From Planosporangium sp963837285 (GTDB taxonomy: Bacteria; Actinomycetota; Actinomycetes; Mycobacteriales; Micromonosporaceae): a DNA stretch of 64,000 bases. The notes below the pieces were generated by a model, which saw only the letters and a program-made list of their open reading frames with translations, was not told where the DNA came from and searched no databases. Position numbers and translations under genes: made by a program. Shown here one piece after another: positions 1-9,069 of the stretch (positions within the stretch are counted from its first letter, which is position 1; each line of letters starts with the position of its first letter). The stretch lies in assembly GCA_963837285.1 (NCBI GenBank), contig CAWIMS010000003.1, forward strand, positions 558,001 through 622,000. The letters run 5' to 3'.

Positions 1-1
1 C

Positions 2-1348
2 TGGACCTTCAGCCCACCCGGCGGCAACCTCGTGCACCGCAGCGGCCGGTTCTACTCGATCGAAGGTTTGCGCGTGGGCCGGCACCCCGGGGCGGTACCG
101 GAATGGACCCAGCCCATCATCGTCCAACCCGAGATCGGCATCCTCGGCATCCTGGTCAAGGAGTTCGACGGCGTCCTGCACTGCCTGATGCAGGCCAAGA
201 TGGAGCCGGGCAACAGCAACGTCGTCCAGCTCTCGCCGACCGTGCAGGCGACCCGCAGCAACTACCTGCGGGTCCACCAGGGCCGCCCGACGCCGTACCT
301 GGAGTACTTCCTGGCCCCACCGCGCGGTCGGGTACTCGCCGACTCACTGCAAAGCGAGCAGGGCGGCTGGTTCCTGCGCAAGCGTAACCGCAACATCGTC
401 GTCGAGGTCACCGACGACGTCGAGGTCCTCGACGACTACTGCTGGCTGACCATCGGGCAGGTCCAGCAGTTGCTGTGCATCGACGACGTGGTGAACATGG
501 ATGCCCGTACCGTGCTGTCGTGCGTACCGTTCGCGCCCAGCCCGACCGACGACGGCCCACACCACGACGGCCCACACCACGACGGCGCCGGCCTGGCGGC
601 AGCCTCCGCTGCCGGTCTCGGCGACGGTCCCGGTACCGGCCCGGGCGGCGATCCGGGCGGCTACGGCGCCGCGGTGCGCCGTTCGATGGACCCCCACGCC
701 GGCGGGCTGCATACGATGACCGAGGTGCTGAGCTGGCTGACCGCCAACAAGGCCGGGTGCGAGCTGGTCCAGCAGCGGATCCCGCTGGGCGCGGTCACCG
801 GCTGGCGGCGTGGCGAGGACGAGATCGCCCATGACAGTGGCGAGTTCTTCCGGATCGTCGCGGTGGCGGTCCGGGCGGCCAGCCGCGAGGTGAGCCGCTG
901 GAGCCAGCCCCTGCTCGCGCCCGCCGCGCCGGCCCTGCTGGCCCTGCTGACCCGGCGCATCGCCGGTGTCCTCCACGTCCTCGTCCAGGCCCGGGCCGCC
1001 GCGGGGGCGCTCGACATCATCGAGATCGCGCCGACGGTGCACTGCATGCCGCACAGCTGGCGCGACGTCGACCCGGTCCGCCGGCCCCGGTACCTCGATC
1101 ACGTCCTCGCCGCCGACCCGCTGCGGTGGCGCTACGACACCTGGCTGTCCGAGGAGGGCGGGCGCTTCCTGCACGCCCGCAACCGCTACCTGATCCTGGA
1201 GGTCGGCGACGAGATCCCGCTCGAAGAGCCGACCAGCTTCTGCTGGCTCACCGTGCACCAGCTGATGCAGCTGGTGCGGGCCGGAAACTGTGTCAACGTC
1301 GAGGCGCGGACCCTGCTCGCCGGTCTGCACGCCTGGATCAGCCGCTGA
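2..1348 (+). CDS. NDP-hexose 2,3-dehydratase, 5' truncated by the window edge
   Basis: The family (TylX3/OleV/EvaA type) removes water across C2-C3 of NDP-4-keto-6-deoxyhexose, the first step to 2-deoxy sugars. The frame is already open at base 2 and reads WTFSPPGGNL before the first possible start, so the N-terminus lies outside the window. The protein has the family's two similar halves, each with an E.GG.FL..RNR segment (about codons 120 and 380) and a C-terminal CWLT.(G/H)Q motif. A low-complexity linker joins them, with a repeated GPHHD unit and a Gly/Pro-rich run. The stop overlaps the next ATG (TGATG), so the next gene is probably translationally coupled. Family assignment is confident; the exact sugar is not. 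Confidence 0.92.
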   Translation, partial: WTFSPPGGNLVHRSGRFYSIEGLRVGRHPGAVPEWTQPIIVQPEIGILGILVKEFDGVLHCLMQAKMEPGNSNVVQLSPTVQATRSNYLRVHQGRPTPYLEYFLAPPRGRVLADSLQSEQGGWFLRKRNRNIVVEVTDDVEVLDDYCWLTIGQVQQLLCIDDVVNMDARTVLSCVPFAPSPTDDGPHHDGPHHDGAGLAAASAAGLGDGPGTGPGGDPGGYGAAVRRSMDPHAGGLHTMTEVLSWLTANKAGCELVQQRIPLGAVTGWRRGEDEIAHDSGEFFRIVAVAVRAASREVSRWSQPLLAPAAPALLALLTRRIAGVLHVLVQARAAAGALDIIEIAPTVHCMPHSWRDVDPVRRPRYLDHVLAADPLRWRYDTWLSEEGGRFLHARNRYLILEVGDEIPLEEPTSFCWLTVHQLMQLVRAGNCVNVEARTLLAGLHAWISR

Positions 1349-2340
1349 TGCCGGTGCGCTTCGGCGTTCTCGGCTGCTCCTCGATCGCCGAGCGGCGGGC
1401 CATGCCGGCGATCGCCGCCGCCCCCGGTGCCGAGGTGCGCGCGGTGGCCAGCCGCGACCCGGCCCGGGCGCGCCGCTTCGCCGAACGGTTCGACTGCGCG
1501 GCCACCAGCTACGACGGCCTGCTGGAACGCGACGACGTGGACGCGGTGTACCTGTCGCTGCCGCCCGCGCTCCACGAGCCCTGGGGATCGCGGGCGCTGC
1601 GGGCGGGTAAACACCTGCTGGTGGAGAAGCCCGCGGCGACCTGCCCGGCGGACGTGGCCGGACTGGTCGGGCTGGCCGGGGAGTCCGGCCTCGTCGTACG
1701 GGAGAACTTCACCTTCCCGCACCACTCGCAGCACGCCCGGGTCCGGCAGCTGGTCACCTCCGGACGGCTGGGCACCCTACGGTCGCTGTCGGCGGCCTTC
1801 TGCTTCCCGCCGCTGCCCGACGGCGACATCCGGTACGCCCCGTCGTTGGGCGGCGGAGCGCTGCTCGACGCCGGGGTGTACCCGATCCGGCTGGCGCAGC
1901 TGCTGCTCGGCGACGACCTGCGGGTGACCGGCGCCACGCTTCGCCACGACCCGGTCCGGGGGGTGGACGTGGCCGGCCAGGCGCTGCTGGTGTCCGCCGA
2001 CGGGGTACTCGCCTGCCTACAGTTCGGCTTCGAGCACGCCTACGGCTCCCGGTACTCGTTGTGGGGCAGCACCGGCCAGCTGTCCGTGGACCGCGCGTTC
2101 ACCCCGCCGGCCACCTGGCAGCCGGTGCACCGGCTGATCGAGCAGGACCGGGTCGAGCGGTACGCGCTCGCCGCGGAGGACCAGTTCGCCGCCGCAGTGT
2201 CGTCGTTCGCGGACGCCGTCCGCTCCGGCCGCACCGTCCGCCACCCCGACGAGGCCGCGGGCTGCCGCGCCAGCATCCGTACCGCGGAGCTGGTCAGCGA
2301 AATCCACCAGCGGGCGACGATGGTCGACACCGGTCCGTGA
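1348..2340 (+). CDS. NDP-hexose 3-ketoreductase (Gfo/Idh/MocA family)
   Basis: This 330-residue NAD(P)-dependent oxidoreductase opens with a Rossmann segment (VRFGVLGCSSIAERR) and carries the family EKPAA motif near residue 93. It should reduce the 3-keto group left by the 2,3-dehydratase, giving a 4-keto-2,6-dideoxyhexose, as TylC1/OleW-type enzymes do. The ATG at 1348 overlaps the upstream TGA. Its last 47 bases overlap the 3' end of the convergent 3-dehydrase gene. Position and order fit a deoxysugar pathway. Confidence 0.9.
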   Translation: MPVRFGVLGCSSIAERRAMPAIAAAPGAEVRAVASRDPARARRFAERFDCAATSYDGLLERDDVDAVYLSLPPALHEPWGSRALRAGKHLLVEKPAATCPADVAGLVGLAGESGLVVRENFTFPHHSQHARVRQLVTSGRLGTLRSLSAAFCFPPLPDGDIRYAPSLGGGALLDAGVYPIRLAQLLLGDDLRVTGATLRHDPVRGVDVAGQALLVSADGVLACLQFGFEHAYGSRYSLWGSTGQLSVDRAFTPPATWQPVHRLIEQDRVERYALAAEDQFAAAVSSFADAVRSGRTVRHPDEAAGCRASIRTAELVSEIHQRATMVDTGP

Positions 2341-3631
2341 CGAACTCGGTGATCGACTCGACCATGTAGTCGGCCATCTCCGCGGTGACACCCGGATACA
2401 CACCCACCCAGAACGTCTGCTCGGTGATGATGTCACTGTTGGTCAGGTCGCCGACGATCCGGTACGGCTGGTCGCGGTAGGCCGGATGCCGGGTGAGGTT
2501 GCCGGCGAACAGCAGTCGGGTACCGATGCGCCGCGACTCCAGGAACCGCACCATCTCCCGCCGGGTGAACGGGGCGGTCGGCTCGATGGTGATCACGAAG
2601 CCGAACCAGCTCGGGTCGCTGCCGGGTGTGGGCGCCGGCAGCAGCAGCCCGGGTACCCCGTCGAGGCCGTCGCGCAGTCGCTGCCAGGTCCGCTTGCGGG
2701 CGGCCACGAACTCGGGCAGCTTGCGTAGCTGGCTCAGACCCAGCCCGGCCTGGATGTCGGTCGCCTTGAGGTTGTACCCGAGATTGGAGAATGTGTATTT
2801 GTGGTCGTAGCCGGCGGGCAGGTCGCCCTGCTTTTGATCGAAGCGCTTCAGGCAGCGGTTGTCCTCACCCGGCTGGCACCAGCAGTCGCGGCCCCAGTCG
2901 CGGATGGACTCGGCGATCCGGGCGAGGGTGAGGTTGTTGGTCAGCAGGCAGCCGCCCTCGCCGGTGGTGATGTGGTGGGCCGGGTAGAAGCTGACCGTCG
3001 TCAGGTCGCCGAACGTGCCGGTGTAGCGGCCATGGTAGGTCGACCAGACGGCGTCGCAGTTGTCCTCGACCAGAAACAGCCCGCGGTCGGCGGCCAGCCG
3101 CGCGATCTCGGCGACCTCGAACGGGTTGCCGAGCGCGTGCGCCATCATGACCGCCCTGGTGCGCGGCCCGATCGCCGCCTCGATCCGGTCCACGGTGGTG
3201 TTGTAGGTGCCCAGCTCCACGTCCACGAACACCGGAACCAGGCCGTTCTGCAGGATCGGGTTGACCGTCGTCGGGAAGCTCGCGGCCACCGTGATGACCT
3301 CGTCACCGGGCCGCAGCCGCCGCTCGCCGAGCTGACCCGAACTCAACGTGGCCAGCGCGAGCAGGTTCGCCGACGAACCCGAGTTGGTCAGGTGCGCCTT
3401 GCGCAGCGTGAGTGCCTGGGCGAACGCCCGCTCGAAGCGCATCGCGGTCGCACCGGCCGCGATGCGCAGCTCCAGCGCCTCCTCGACGAGGGCGGCGTGG
3501 TCGTCCTCGTCGAGGACCGCGCCGGAAGGCAGGATCGGCGTCCGCCCCGGTACGAAGGAATTCTGCGCGGCGCGGTCACGGTGCAGCTTGCGGGTCTGCT
3601 CCAGGATGAGCTGCTTGGCGTCGTCGTCCAT
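2294..3631 (-). CDS. NDP-4-keto-6-deoxyhexose 3-dehydrase (E1/SpnQ/UrdQ type)
   Basis: This 445-residue protein has the PLP aspartate-aminotransferase fold, but the Schiff-base lysine is replaced by His (SFYPAHHIT, H219-H220), the hallmark of E1-type C3 dehydrases. Cysteines at 250, 252 and 260 (DCWCQPGEDNRC) match the [2Fe-2S] ligands of that family. It should remove the C3 hydroxyl of a 4-keto sugar with external reducing equivalents, giving 2,3,6-trideoxy sugars such as rhodinose or amicetose. No dedicated E3 reductase is visible, so a general ferredoxin/flavodoxin reductase may serve, as known for SpnQ. The gene is in line with the 4-ketoreductase upstream on the same strand. Confidence 0.93.
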   Translation of the reverse strand: MDDDAKQLILEQTRKLHRDRAAQNSFVPGRTPILPSGAVLDEDDHAALVEEALELRIAAGATAMRFERAFAQALTLRKAHLTNSGSSANLLALATLSSGQLGERRLRPGDEVITVAASFPTTVNPILQNGLVPVFVDVELGTYNTTVDRIEAAIGPRTRAVMMAHALGNPFEVAEIARLAADRGLFLVEDNCDAVWSTYHGRYTGTFGDLTTVSFYPAHHITTGEGGCLLTNNLTLARIAESIRDWGRDCWCQPGEDNRCLKRFDQKQGDLPAGYDHKYTFSNLGYNLKATDIQAGLGLSQLRKLPEFVAARKRTWQRLRDGLDGVPGLLLPAPTPGSDPSWFGFVITIEPTAPFTRREMVRFLESRRIGTRLLFAGNLTRHPAYRDQPYRIVGDLTNSDIITEQTFWVGVYPGVTAEMADYMVESITEFVTDRCRPSSPAGGFR

Positions 3632-3653
3632 GCTGACCCTCTCGATCCGGTGC

Positions 3654-4679
3654 TCACGTACGTGGGTGTGACGAGGCGGCCGCGGTCGCCGGCTGCCGGT
3701 CGGCCCACAGGGCGACGAGCGCGTCGGTGAGCGTCCGGCGGGGCATCCAGCCGAGCCGCTGGCGGGCCGCGGAAATGTCGATCAGCTGCGAACCGATGCC
3801 GGCGTCGCGGCGCGGCTCGGAGCTGGCGCGGGTGGTGACCGCGACGGGCACGCCGCTGATGTCGATGAGCCGGTGGACCGCGTCGCGGACGGCGACGAGG
3901 GTGCCCCGACCGATATTGAGGACGCCGGTGACGGTCGGCGCGGCGGCCGCGGCGATGACGGCATCGGCGACGTCGCGGACGTCGACGAAATCGCGTTCGC
4001 CGCGCAGCGGGGGAAGCTCCAGGGGGACCGGCCGGCCGGCGTCCTGTCCCGCCGCCCGTGCCGCCGCCCATGCCGCCGCCTGTCCGGTGGCGAGCCGGTC
4101 GGCGACCGAACCGAACAGGCTGTGGACCGGCGCGCCGGGGCCGATGGTGGCGCTCAGCCGCAACACGACCGCGTCGAGCCCGGCATCGGCCGCCGCGCAT
4201 ACCCGTCGGGACGCGGCGAGCTTGGTACGGCCGTAATGCGCGATCGGGTTCTCGGTCGCGTCCTCGCGAACGGCCAACCCGTCAGGCTGGGGGCCGTACT
4301 CGTAGACCGACCCCAGCTGGACCAGCCGTGGTCGCCACGGCAGCCCGGTCAACGCGGCCAGCAGGTTGTCGACGAGAACCAGGTTGGCTCCGGTCATGTC
4401 CTCGTCGGACGCCGCCCACAACGCGCCGGAGGCGTTGACGACCAGCGCCGGCCGCTCGGCGCGCAGCAGCTCGCCGAGTTCGGCCGGGGCGGCCCGGGCC
4501 ACGTCCAGGATCCGGACCGGACACCGCGCGGTGGCGGTGCCGTGCCGGGCCACCGTCACCACCCGGTAGCCGGCGTCCCGCAGGCCGGCGCACAGGTTCC
4601 GGCCGATGAACCCGGTACCGCCGATCACCACCGCGGTCGTCGACGCCGGCGCCGGCGGCTGGTTCGGCAACGCTGACAT
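3654..4679 (-). CDS. NDP-hexose 4-ketoreductase (extended SDR, UrdR/OleU-like)
   Basis: This 341-residue NAD(P)-dependent epimerase/dehydratase-family protein has the N-terminal GGTGFIG nucleotide motif (about residues 20-26) and the catalytic YGRTK near residue 149. It is expected to reduce the 4-keto group of the trideoxysugar and finish the NDP-sugar. It sits 22 bp upstream of the 3-dehydrase on the same strand and is divergent from the first glycosyltransferase. A GAGGAGG ribosome site precedes the ATG on the minus strand. A 4-epimerase role cannot be excluded from sequence alone. Confidence 0.88.
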   Translation of the reverse strand: MSALPNQPPAPASTTAVVIGGTGFIGRNLCAGLRDAGYRVVTVARHGTATARCPVRILDVARAAPAELGELLRAERPALVVNASGALWAASDEDMTGANLVLVDNLLAALTGLPWRPRLVQLGSVYEYGPQPDGLAVREDATENPIAHYGRTKLAASRRVCAAADAGLDAVVLRLSATIGPGAPVHSLFGSVADRLATGQAAAWAAARAAGQDAGRPVPLELPPLRGERDFVDVRDVADAVIAAAAAPTVTGVLNIGRGTLVAVRDAVHRLIDISGVPVAVTTRASSEPRRDAGIGSQLIDISAARQRLGWMPRRTLTDALVALWADRQPATAAASSHPRT

Positions 4680-4805
4680 GGCAGTGCGACCTCCTCGCGT
4701 TCGTCAGCCGCGGCACGACTTCTGGTGTGGGCTGGCTTGAGGATCCCCGCCCCGGCTACATCCGCGGTCGATTCCCGCTGGAGGACGCTGCCGGACCCTT
4801 GGCCC

Positions 4806-6173
4806 ATGCGGGTACTGTTCACCACCTGGGCGCAGACGGGTCACTACCAGCCGATGGTGCCGCTGGCGTGGGCGTTGCGGGCTGCCGGGCACGACGTCGT
4901 CGTCGCCACCCATCCGGCGTTCGCGCCGGTCGTCACCGGATCCGGGGTGCCGGCACTGGCGGTCGGGCCGGACATCGACGTACCGGCCGAGCTGCGCCGC
5001 CGCTGCGCCGCACCGCCGGAAGCAGCGCCGTCGGATGCAGCGCCGTCGGATGCAGCGCCGTCGGATGCAGCGCCGTCGGATGCAGCGCCGTCGGATGCAG
5101 CGCCGTCGGATGCAGCGCCGTCGGATGCAGCGCCGTCGGATGCAGCGCCGTCGGATGCAGCGCCGCCGACGCCGTCCCGACCGGGGTCCGCGCCGGTGGC
5201 AGGCGGCACGGCGACCGCGGTCCGCACCCGTGACCTGCCGGAGAGCCGCAGCGGCCGGGAGATCCTGCACATCGTCGCCGACGGGTGCGCGGCCATGATC
5301 GACGACGCGCTCGACTACGCCCGGATGTGGCGGCCGGATCTCGTCGTGTTCGAACCGACCGGACTACTCGGGCCGCTGGTGGCCCACCTGCTCGGCGTCC
5401 CAGCGGTACGCCTGCTGTGGGGTCCCGATTTCACCGCCGGGTTGCAGCGCATCGCGGGGTCGCTGATGGCACCGATCCTGGGCCGCTTCGGGCTATCCGA
5501 TCTCGACGTCACCGGGCTCGTCACGCTGGATCCGTGCCCATCACGCCTGCGGCTGCCGGAGAATGCGCGCGACAGCGTGCGCCGCGAGCCGATGCGCTTC
5601 GTGGGTTATCACGGCCCGATGACGATGCCGCGCCGGCTGCTCGACGCGCCGGCGCGGCCCCGGATCTGCGTGACCGGCGGCGCCACCCTGCACACCGTAG
5701 GGCTGCAGGACGCGTACCTCGTCCCGCAGATCGTGCGGGCCATCGCGGGATTCGACGTGGAGGTGGTGGTGGCCGCGGTGCCCGGTCAGCGGGAGCTGTT
5801 CGACGACCTGCCCGACAACGTCGTCCACTTCGGACCGGTGCCCCTGGTCGGGCTGCTACCGAGCTGCGCGGCGCTGGTTCACCACGGTGGCTCGGGCAGC
5901 ACGATGTCGGCGGTGGTCTCCGGCGTACCGCAGTTGGTGGTCACCTCGCAGCCGGAGGCGGTCTACAACGCACAGCGGGTGGCGGCGGCCGGCGCCGGCC
6001 TGCACCTGCCCGGGGAGGAAGCCAGCATCGACCGGATCCCCGGCTGCGTGTCCGCGCTGCTCGACGACCCTGGCCCGGCCGCCGGTGCCCGCCGGTTGCG
6101 GGCCGAGGCCCTGGCGCTGCCGAGCCCGGCCGCACTGGTCGGCGCGCTGACCCAGCTGGCCAGCCGGCACTGA
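4806..6173 (+). CDS. GT1-family deoxysugar glycosyltransferase with an internal pentapeptide repeat
   Basis: This 455-residue GT-B enzyme has an N-terminal acceptor domain beginning MRVLFTTWAQTGHYQPMVPL and a C-terminal donor domain with the HHGGSGSTM motif (about residue 360). The ATG at 4806 is chosen because the family N-terminus starts exactly there. It should transfer an NDP-deoxysugar to the cluster's aglycone or glycan chain. In the acceptor domain, at the variable loop after residue 72, nine copies of Pro-Ser-Asp-Ala-Ala are inserted in frame. The other four GT1 enzymes here lack this insert. It is divergent from the 4-ketoreductase. Confidence 0.9.
   Translation: MRVLFTTWAQTGHYQPMVPLAWALRAAGHDVVVATHPAFAPVVTGSGVPALAVGPDIDVPAELRRRCAAPPEAAPSDAAPSDAAPSDAAPSDAAPSDAAPSDAAPSDAAPSDAAPSDAAPPTPSRPGSAPVAGGTATAVRTRDLPESRSGREILHIVADGCAAMIDDALDYARMWRPDLVVFEPTGLLGPLVAHLLGVPAVRLLWGPDFTAGLQRIAGSLMAPILGRFGLSDLDVTGLVTLDPCPSRLRLPENARDSVRREPMRFVGYHGPMTMPRRLLDAPARPRICVTGGATLHTVGLQDAYLVPQIVRAIAGFDVEVVVAAVPGQRELFDDLPDNVVHFGPVPLVGLLPSCAALVHHGGSGSTMSAVVSGVPQLVVTSQPEAVYNAQRVAAAGAGLHLPGEEASIDRIPGCVSALLDDPGPAAGARRLRAEALALPSPAALVGALTQLASRH
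5022..5165 (+). repeat. 15-bp tandem repeat (about 9.6 copies) inside a glycosyltransferase gene
   Basis: The unit gcagcgccgtcggat repeats without interruption and codes for (Ala-Ala-Pro-Ser-Asp)n. The copies are identical at the base level, which suggests recent expansion by slippage or unequal exchange. Because the unit is a multiple of three, copy-number change would keep the frame. The flanking code (PPEAAP before, PPTPS after) is also Pro/Ala rich. Confidence 0.97.
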
Positions 6174-6229
6174 GCCGACTCGCGTGGCACTCCATCGATA
6201 CTCCAGCGGCGGCGGGCACCGTTGCCGGT

Positions 6230-7438
6230 GTGCGAGTCCTCTTCTGCACCTGGGACAACGCCGGGCACCTGACCCCACTGGTACCGCTGGGCTGGGCGCT
6301 GCGGGCGGCCGGCCACGAACTGCTCGTGGCCAGCAGTCCGGGCTTCGCCGCGCGGATCGCGCGCAGCGGACTCCCCGCCCTGCCGGTCGGGCCGCGGTTC
6401 GACTCGTTCGCGGTCCTGACGGAGCAGGTGAAGGCGCGCGACTGGCGCCCCACGCCGCCGGTCGACCGGCGGGTCCCGGCGCCCGACACCGTGGAGCGGA
6501 TCCGGCGACGTGGCCTGACCGGCCTGCGGGTGGCCGCCCAGGCCGCCGATGTGCAGGCCGACGACCTCGTGGCGTTCTGCCGCCAGTGGCGCCCGGATCT
6601 GGTTGTCTACGAGCCGAGCGGCTATGCCGGACCGCTGGTGGGGCGCCTGTTCGACATACCCGCGGTGCGGCTGTTGTGGAGTGTGGACATCAGCGCACCG
6701 GTCGGCGACTTCGAGCAGGACGTCGTCGGCGGTCTGGCCCGCCGGTTCGGGCTGCCGAGACTGGGCATCAACGGCACGGTCACGCTCGACCCGTGCCCGG
6801 CGCGGATGCAGCTACCCGCCGACCTGCGCCGCCATCCGGTGCGGTACGTACCCTACAACGGGGCTTCGGTCGTGCCTGGCTGGCTGAGCGAGCCACCCGC
6901 CGCGCGCCGGGTGTGCGTGACCTGGGGAACCTCGTTGCAGCAGTGGGGATTCGCGCACCTGGTGCTCGCGCCCCGGGTGGTCGAGGCGCTCGCCGGCCTC
7001 GACGTGGAGGTGGTCGTCGCCGTATCCGACGACCAGCGCGACCTGTTCGGCCCGCTGCCGTCCAACGTCCGCCACATCGGGCCGGTACCGCTGCACCCGC
7101 TGCTGCGCACCTGCGACGCGGTCGTCCACCACGGCGGCGCCGGTACCACCATGAACGCGCTGGTCAACGGTGTACCCCAGCTCGCCATCGGGCTCACCCC
7201 GGACTGCGTGTTCCACGCCCGCCAGATCGAGCACGCTGGCGCCGGGCGCGGCCCGATCGGCGCGGACGCCAGCCCGGACGCGATCCGCACCGGGGTGTGC
7301 GCGCTGCTCGACGACCCGGGCTACCGGCGGGTGGCCGGCGAGCTGCGCGACGAGATGGCGGCGATGCCCGCGCCGGCCGACGTCGTCGGCTTCCTGGAGA
7401 AGCTCGCCGGGCCGTCCGGGTCGGGGGAGCTGCCATGA
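6230..7438 (+). CDS. GT1-family deoxysugar glycosyltransferase
   Basis: This 402-residue GT-B protein starts at GTG 6230, where the family N-terminus (VRVLFCTWDNAGHLTPLVPL) begins. The donor-site motif is HHGGAGTTM near residue 300. It lacks the repeat insert of its upstream neighbour. Its stop overlaps the ATG of the nitroreductase (ATGA), so the two are co-translated. The expected role is attachment of one deoxyhexose of the cluster's oligosaccharide; the acceptor is unknown. Confidence 0.9.
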   Translation: MRVLFCTWDNAGHLTPLVPLGWALRAAGHELLVASSPGFAARIARSGLPALPVGPRFDSFAVLTEQVKARDWRPTPPVDRRVPAPDTVERIRRRGLTGLRVAAQAADVQADDLVAFCRQWRPDLVVYEPSGYAGPLVGRLFDIPAVRLLWSVDISAPVGDFEQDVVGGLARRFGLPRLGINGTVTLDPCPARMQLPADLRRHPVRYVPYNGASVVPGWLSEPPAARRVCVTWGTSLQQWGFAHLVLAPRVVEALAGLDVEVVVAVSDDQRDLFGPLPSNVRHIGPVPLHPLLRTCDAVVHHGGAGTTMNALVNGVPQLAIGLTPDCVFHARQIEHAGAGRGPIGADASPDAIRTGVCALLDDPGYRRVAGELRDEMAAMPAPADVVGFLEKLAGPSGSGELP

Positions 7439-8055
7439 GGATCGGCGTCGACGACCGGCTCGCCGATCACCTCGTGCTCGATCCGGCCGCGCAGGACCTG
7501 CTGTTCCGCGCGGCCCGCTCGGCCACCACGTTCACCAGTGAGCCGGTCAGCGACGCGCAGGTCGCCGCCATCTACGACCTGGTCAAGTACGGCCCGACGT
7601 CGCTCAACCAGCAACCCTTGCGGATCCTGGTGATCCGCAGCGGCCCGGCGCGGGCCAGGCTGCTGCCCTGTCTCAACGACCGTAACCGGGAGCGTACGGC
7701 GCTCGCGCCGCTGCCGGTGATCCTGGCCGCCGATCTGGACTTCCACGACAAGCTGCCGGTGGTGTTCCCGCACGGCACCGGCCTGCGCGAGGCGTTCGCC
7801 GCGGACCCGGCGCACCGCGCCGAGCAGGCCCGCTACAACGCGCTGCTGCAGATCGGGTACTTCATCGTCGGGGTACGCGCGGCCGGCCTGGCCGCCGGAC
7901 CGATGATCGGCTTCGACGCCGACCGGCTCGACCGGGAGTTCTTCCCCGACGGTACGCGGACCGCCCTGCTCGTGGTCAACCTGGGCCGGCCGGTGCCCAA
8001 GCCGTACGGGCGGCTGCCCCGCCTGCCCTACGACGACGTCGTCCGCACCCTGTAG
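7435..8055 (+). CDS. Nitroreductase-family flavoprotein (RutE/HadB-like)
   Basis: This 206-residue protein has the short nitroreductase fold of the malonic-semialdehyde-reductase-like subgroup. An N-terminal ARSATTF segment is followed by YGPTSLNQQP (FMN-binding region, about residues 56-65) and a C-terminal LVVNLGRP strand. It would use FMN and NAD(P)H. It overlaps the upstream glycosyltransferase by 4 bp and is followed 23 bp later by an MDR oxidoreductase, so it probably acts in tailoring of the polyketide or sugar. The substrate cannot be read from sequence. Confidence 0.85.
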   Translation: MRIGVDDRLADHLVLDPAAQDLLFRAARSATTFTSEPVSDAQVAAIYDLVKYGPTSLNQQPLRILVIRSGPARARLLPCLNDRNRERTALAPLPVILAADLDFHDKLPVVFPHGTGLREAFAADPAHRAEQARYNALLQIGYFIVGVRAAGLAAGPMIGFDADRLDREFFPDGTRTALLVVNLGRPVPKPYGRLPRLPYDDVVRTL

Positions 8056-8078
8056 CCGCAAGCAACCGGAGGTCGACC

Positions 8079-9059
8079 GTGTTCGCCGTGTACGCCAAGG
8101 CACCCGACGCCGACGACCCGCTGACCGGGCTGGTGCTCGGTGAACGGCCGGCACCGGTGCCGCCGGCCGGCTGGGCCCCGGTGCGCATCCGGGCGGCATC
8201 CCTGAACATGCACGACATCAACACGCTGCGCGGGGTACGGATGCGCCCCGACCGGTACCCGATGATCCTCGGCTGCGACGGTGCCGGGGTGCTCGACGAC
8301 GGGACCGAGGTCGTCGTGCACGCATGTGTCGCCTCGCCCGGCTGGGTCGGGCCGGAAACGCTCGACCCCGGCCGTACCGTGCTGAGCGAACGCCATCAGG
8401 GCAGCTTCGCCGACACCGTGGTGGTGCCGCGGCGCAACCTGGTCGCGAAGCCGGCCGCGCTGACCTTCGCCGAGGCGGCCTGCCTGCCCACGGCGTGGCT
8501 GACCGCGTACCGGATGCTGTTCGTCGGCGCTGGCGCGCGGCCCGGGCAGACCGTGCTGGTCGACGCCCGGGACCGGCTGGGCAGCATCGCCGCGGCCGCG
8601 ATCGCGCTGGCCCGGGCGGGCGGCGTCGACGTGTGGGTGCTCGCCGGCCGACCCCGCGACCGGGGGCTGGCCGAGGAGCTGGGCGCACACCGGGTGTTCG
8701 GGGCCGACGAGCGGCCGCCCCGACCGGTGGACGCGGTCCTCGACGCCGGTACCGACGAGGCGCGCTGGTCGCACGTCACGCGGCTGCTGCGCCCGGGCGG
8801 TGTGGTCGCCTGCGCCGGCTGGCGTTCCGGCGCGACGGCCGTCGGGTACCGGCTGGGCCTCGACGACGTGATCGTCCGCGAGCTGCGGGTGGTCGGTTCC
8901 ACCATGGGTACCGTCGAGGACCTGGCCGATCTCCTGTCGTTGCTGGAGCGCACCGGGCTTCGCCCCACGATCGCCCGAGCGGTACCGCTGCGCCGGGCCG
9001 ACGAGGGGTTCCGGGAGATGCTGGCCGGCGTCACCGGGAAGATCGTGTTCACGAACTGA
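8079..9059 (+). CDS. Zinc-independent MDR-family oxidoreductase (quinone-oxidoreductase-like)
   Basis: This 326-residue medium-chain dehydrogenase/reductase has an N-terminal GroES-like domain (LGCDGAGVLDDGTEVVVH around residues 66-83) and a C-terminal Rossmann domain. The usual AxGGVG-type nucleotide motif is degenerate (VLVDARDRLGSIAAAA), so cofactor binding may be altered. The GTG start follows a CGGAGG ribosome site. As the last gene of the rightward run from 4806, it is a candidate ketoreductase or enoyl-type tailoring enzyme. It is convergent with the next glycosyltransferase. Confidence 0.82.
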   Translation: MFAVYAKAPDADDPLTGLVLGERPAPVPPAGWAPVRIRAASLNMHDINTLRGVRMRPDRYPMILGCDGAGVLDDGTEVVVHACVASPGWVGPETLDPGRTVLSERHQGSFADTVVVPRRNLVAKPAALTFAEAACLPTAWLTAYRMLFVGAGARPGQTVLVDARDRLGSIAAAAIALARAGGVDVWVLAGRPRDRGLAEELGAHRVFGADERPPRPVDAVLDAGTDEARWSHVTRLLRPGGVVACAGWRSGATAVGYRLGLDDVIVRELRVVGSTMGTVEDLADLLSLLERTGLRPTIARAVPLRRADEGFREMLAGVTGKIVFTN

Positions 9060-9069
9060 CGGGCGGGCC

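Noticed and set aside
344..1330. Long open frame antisense to the 2,3-dehydratase
   Set aside because: High-G+C third-position shadow; no domain, no ribosome site, and it lies entirely opposite a clear coding gene.
2801..3730. Long + strand frame opposite the 3-dehydrase
   Set aside because: Amino-acid composition is Arg/Gly/Val shadow type and the minus-strand gene has full catalytic motifs.
5022..5165. CRISPR-like array
   Set aside because: Units are adjacent with no spacers and are in frame within a coding gene.
6184..7434. Upstream extension of the nitroreductase frame
   Set aside because: The region is coded by the glycosyltransferase in another frame; the nitroreductase start at 7435 fits the ATGA overlap and family N-terminus.
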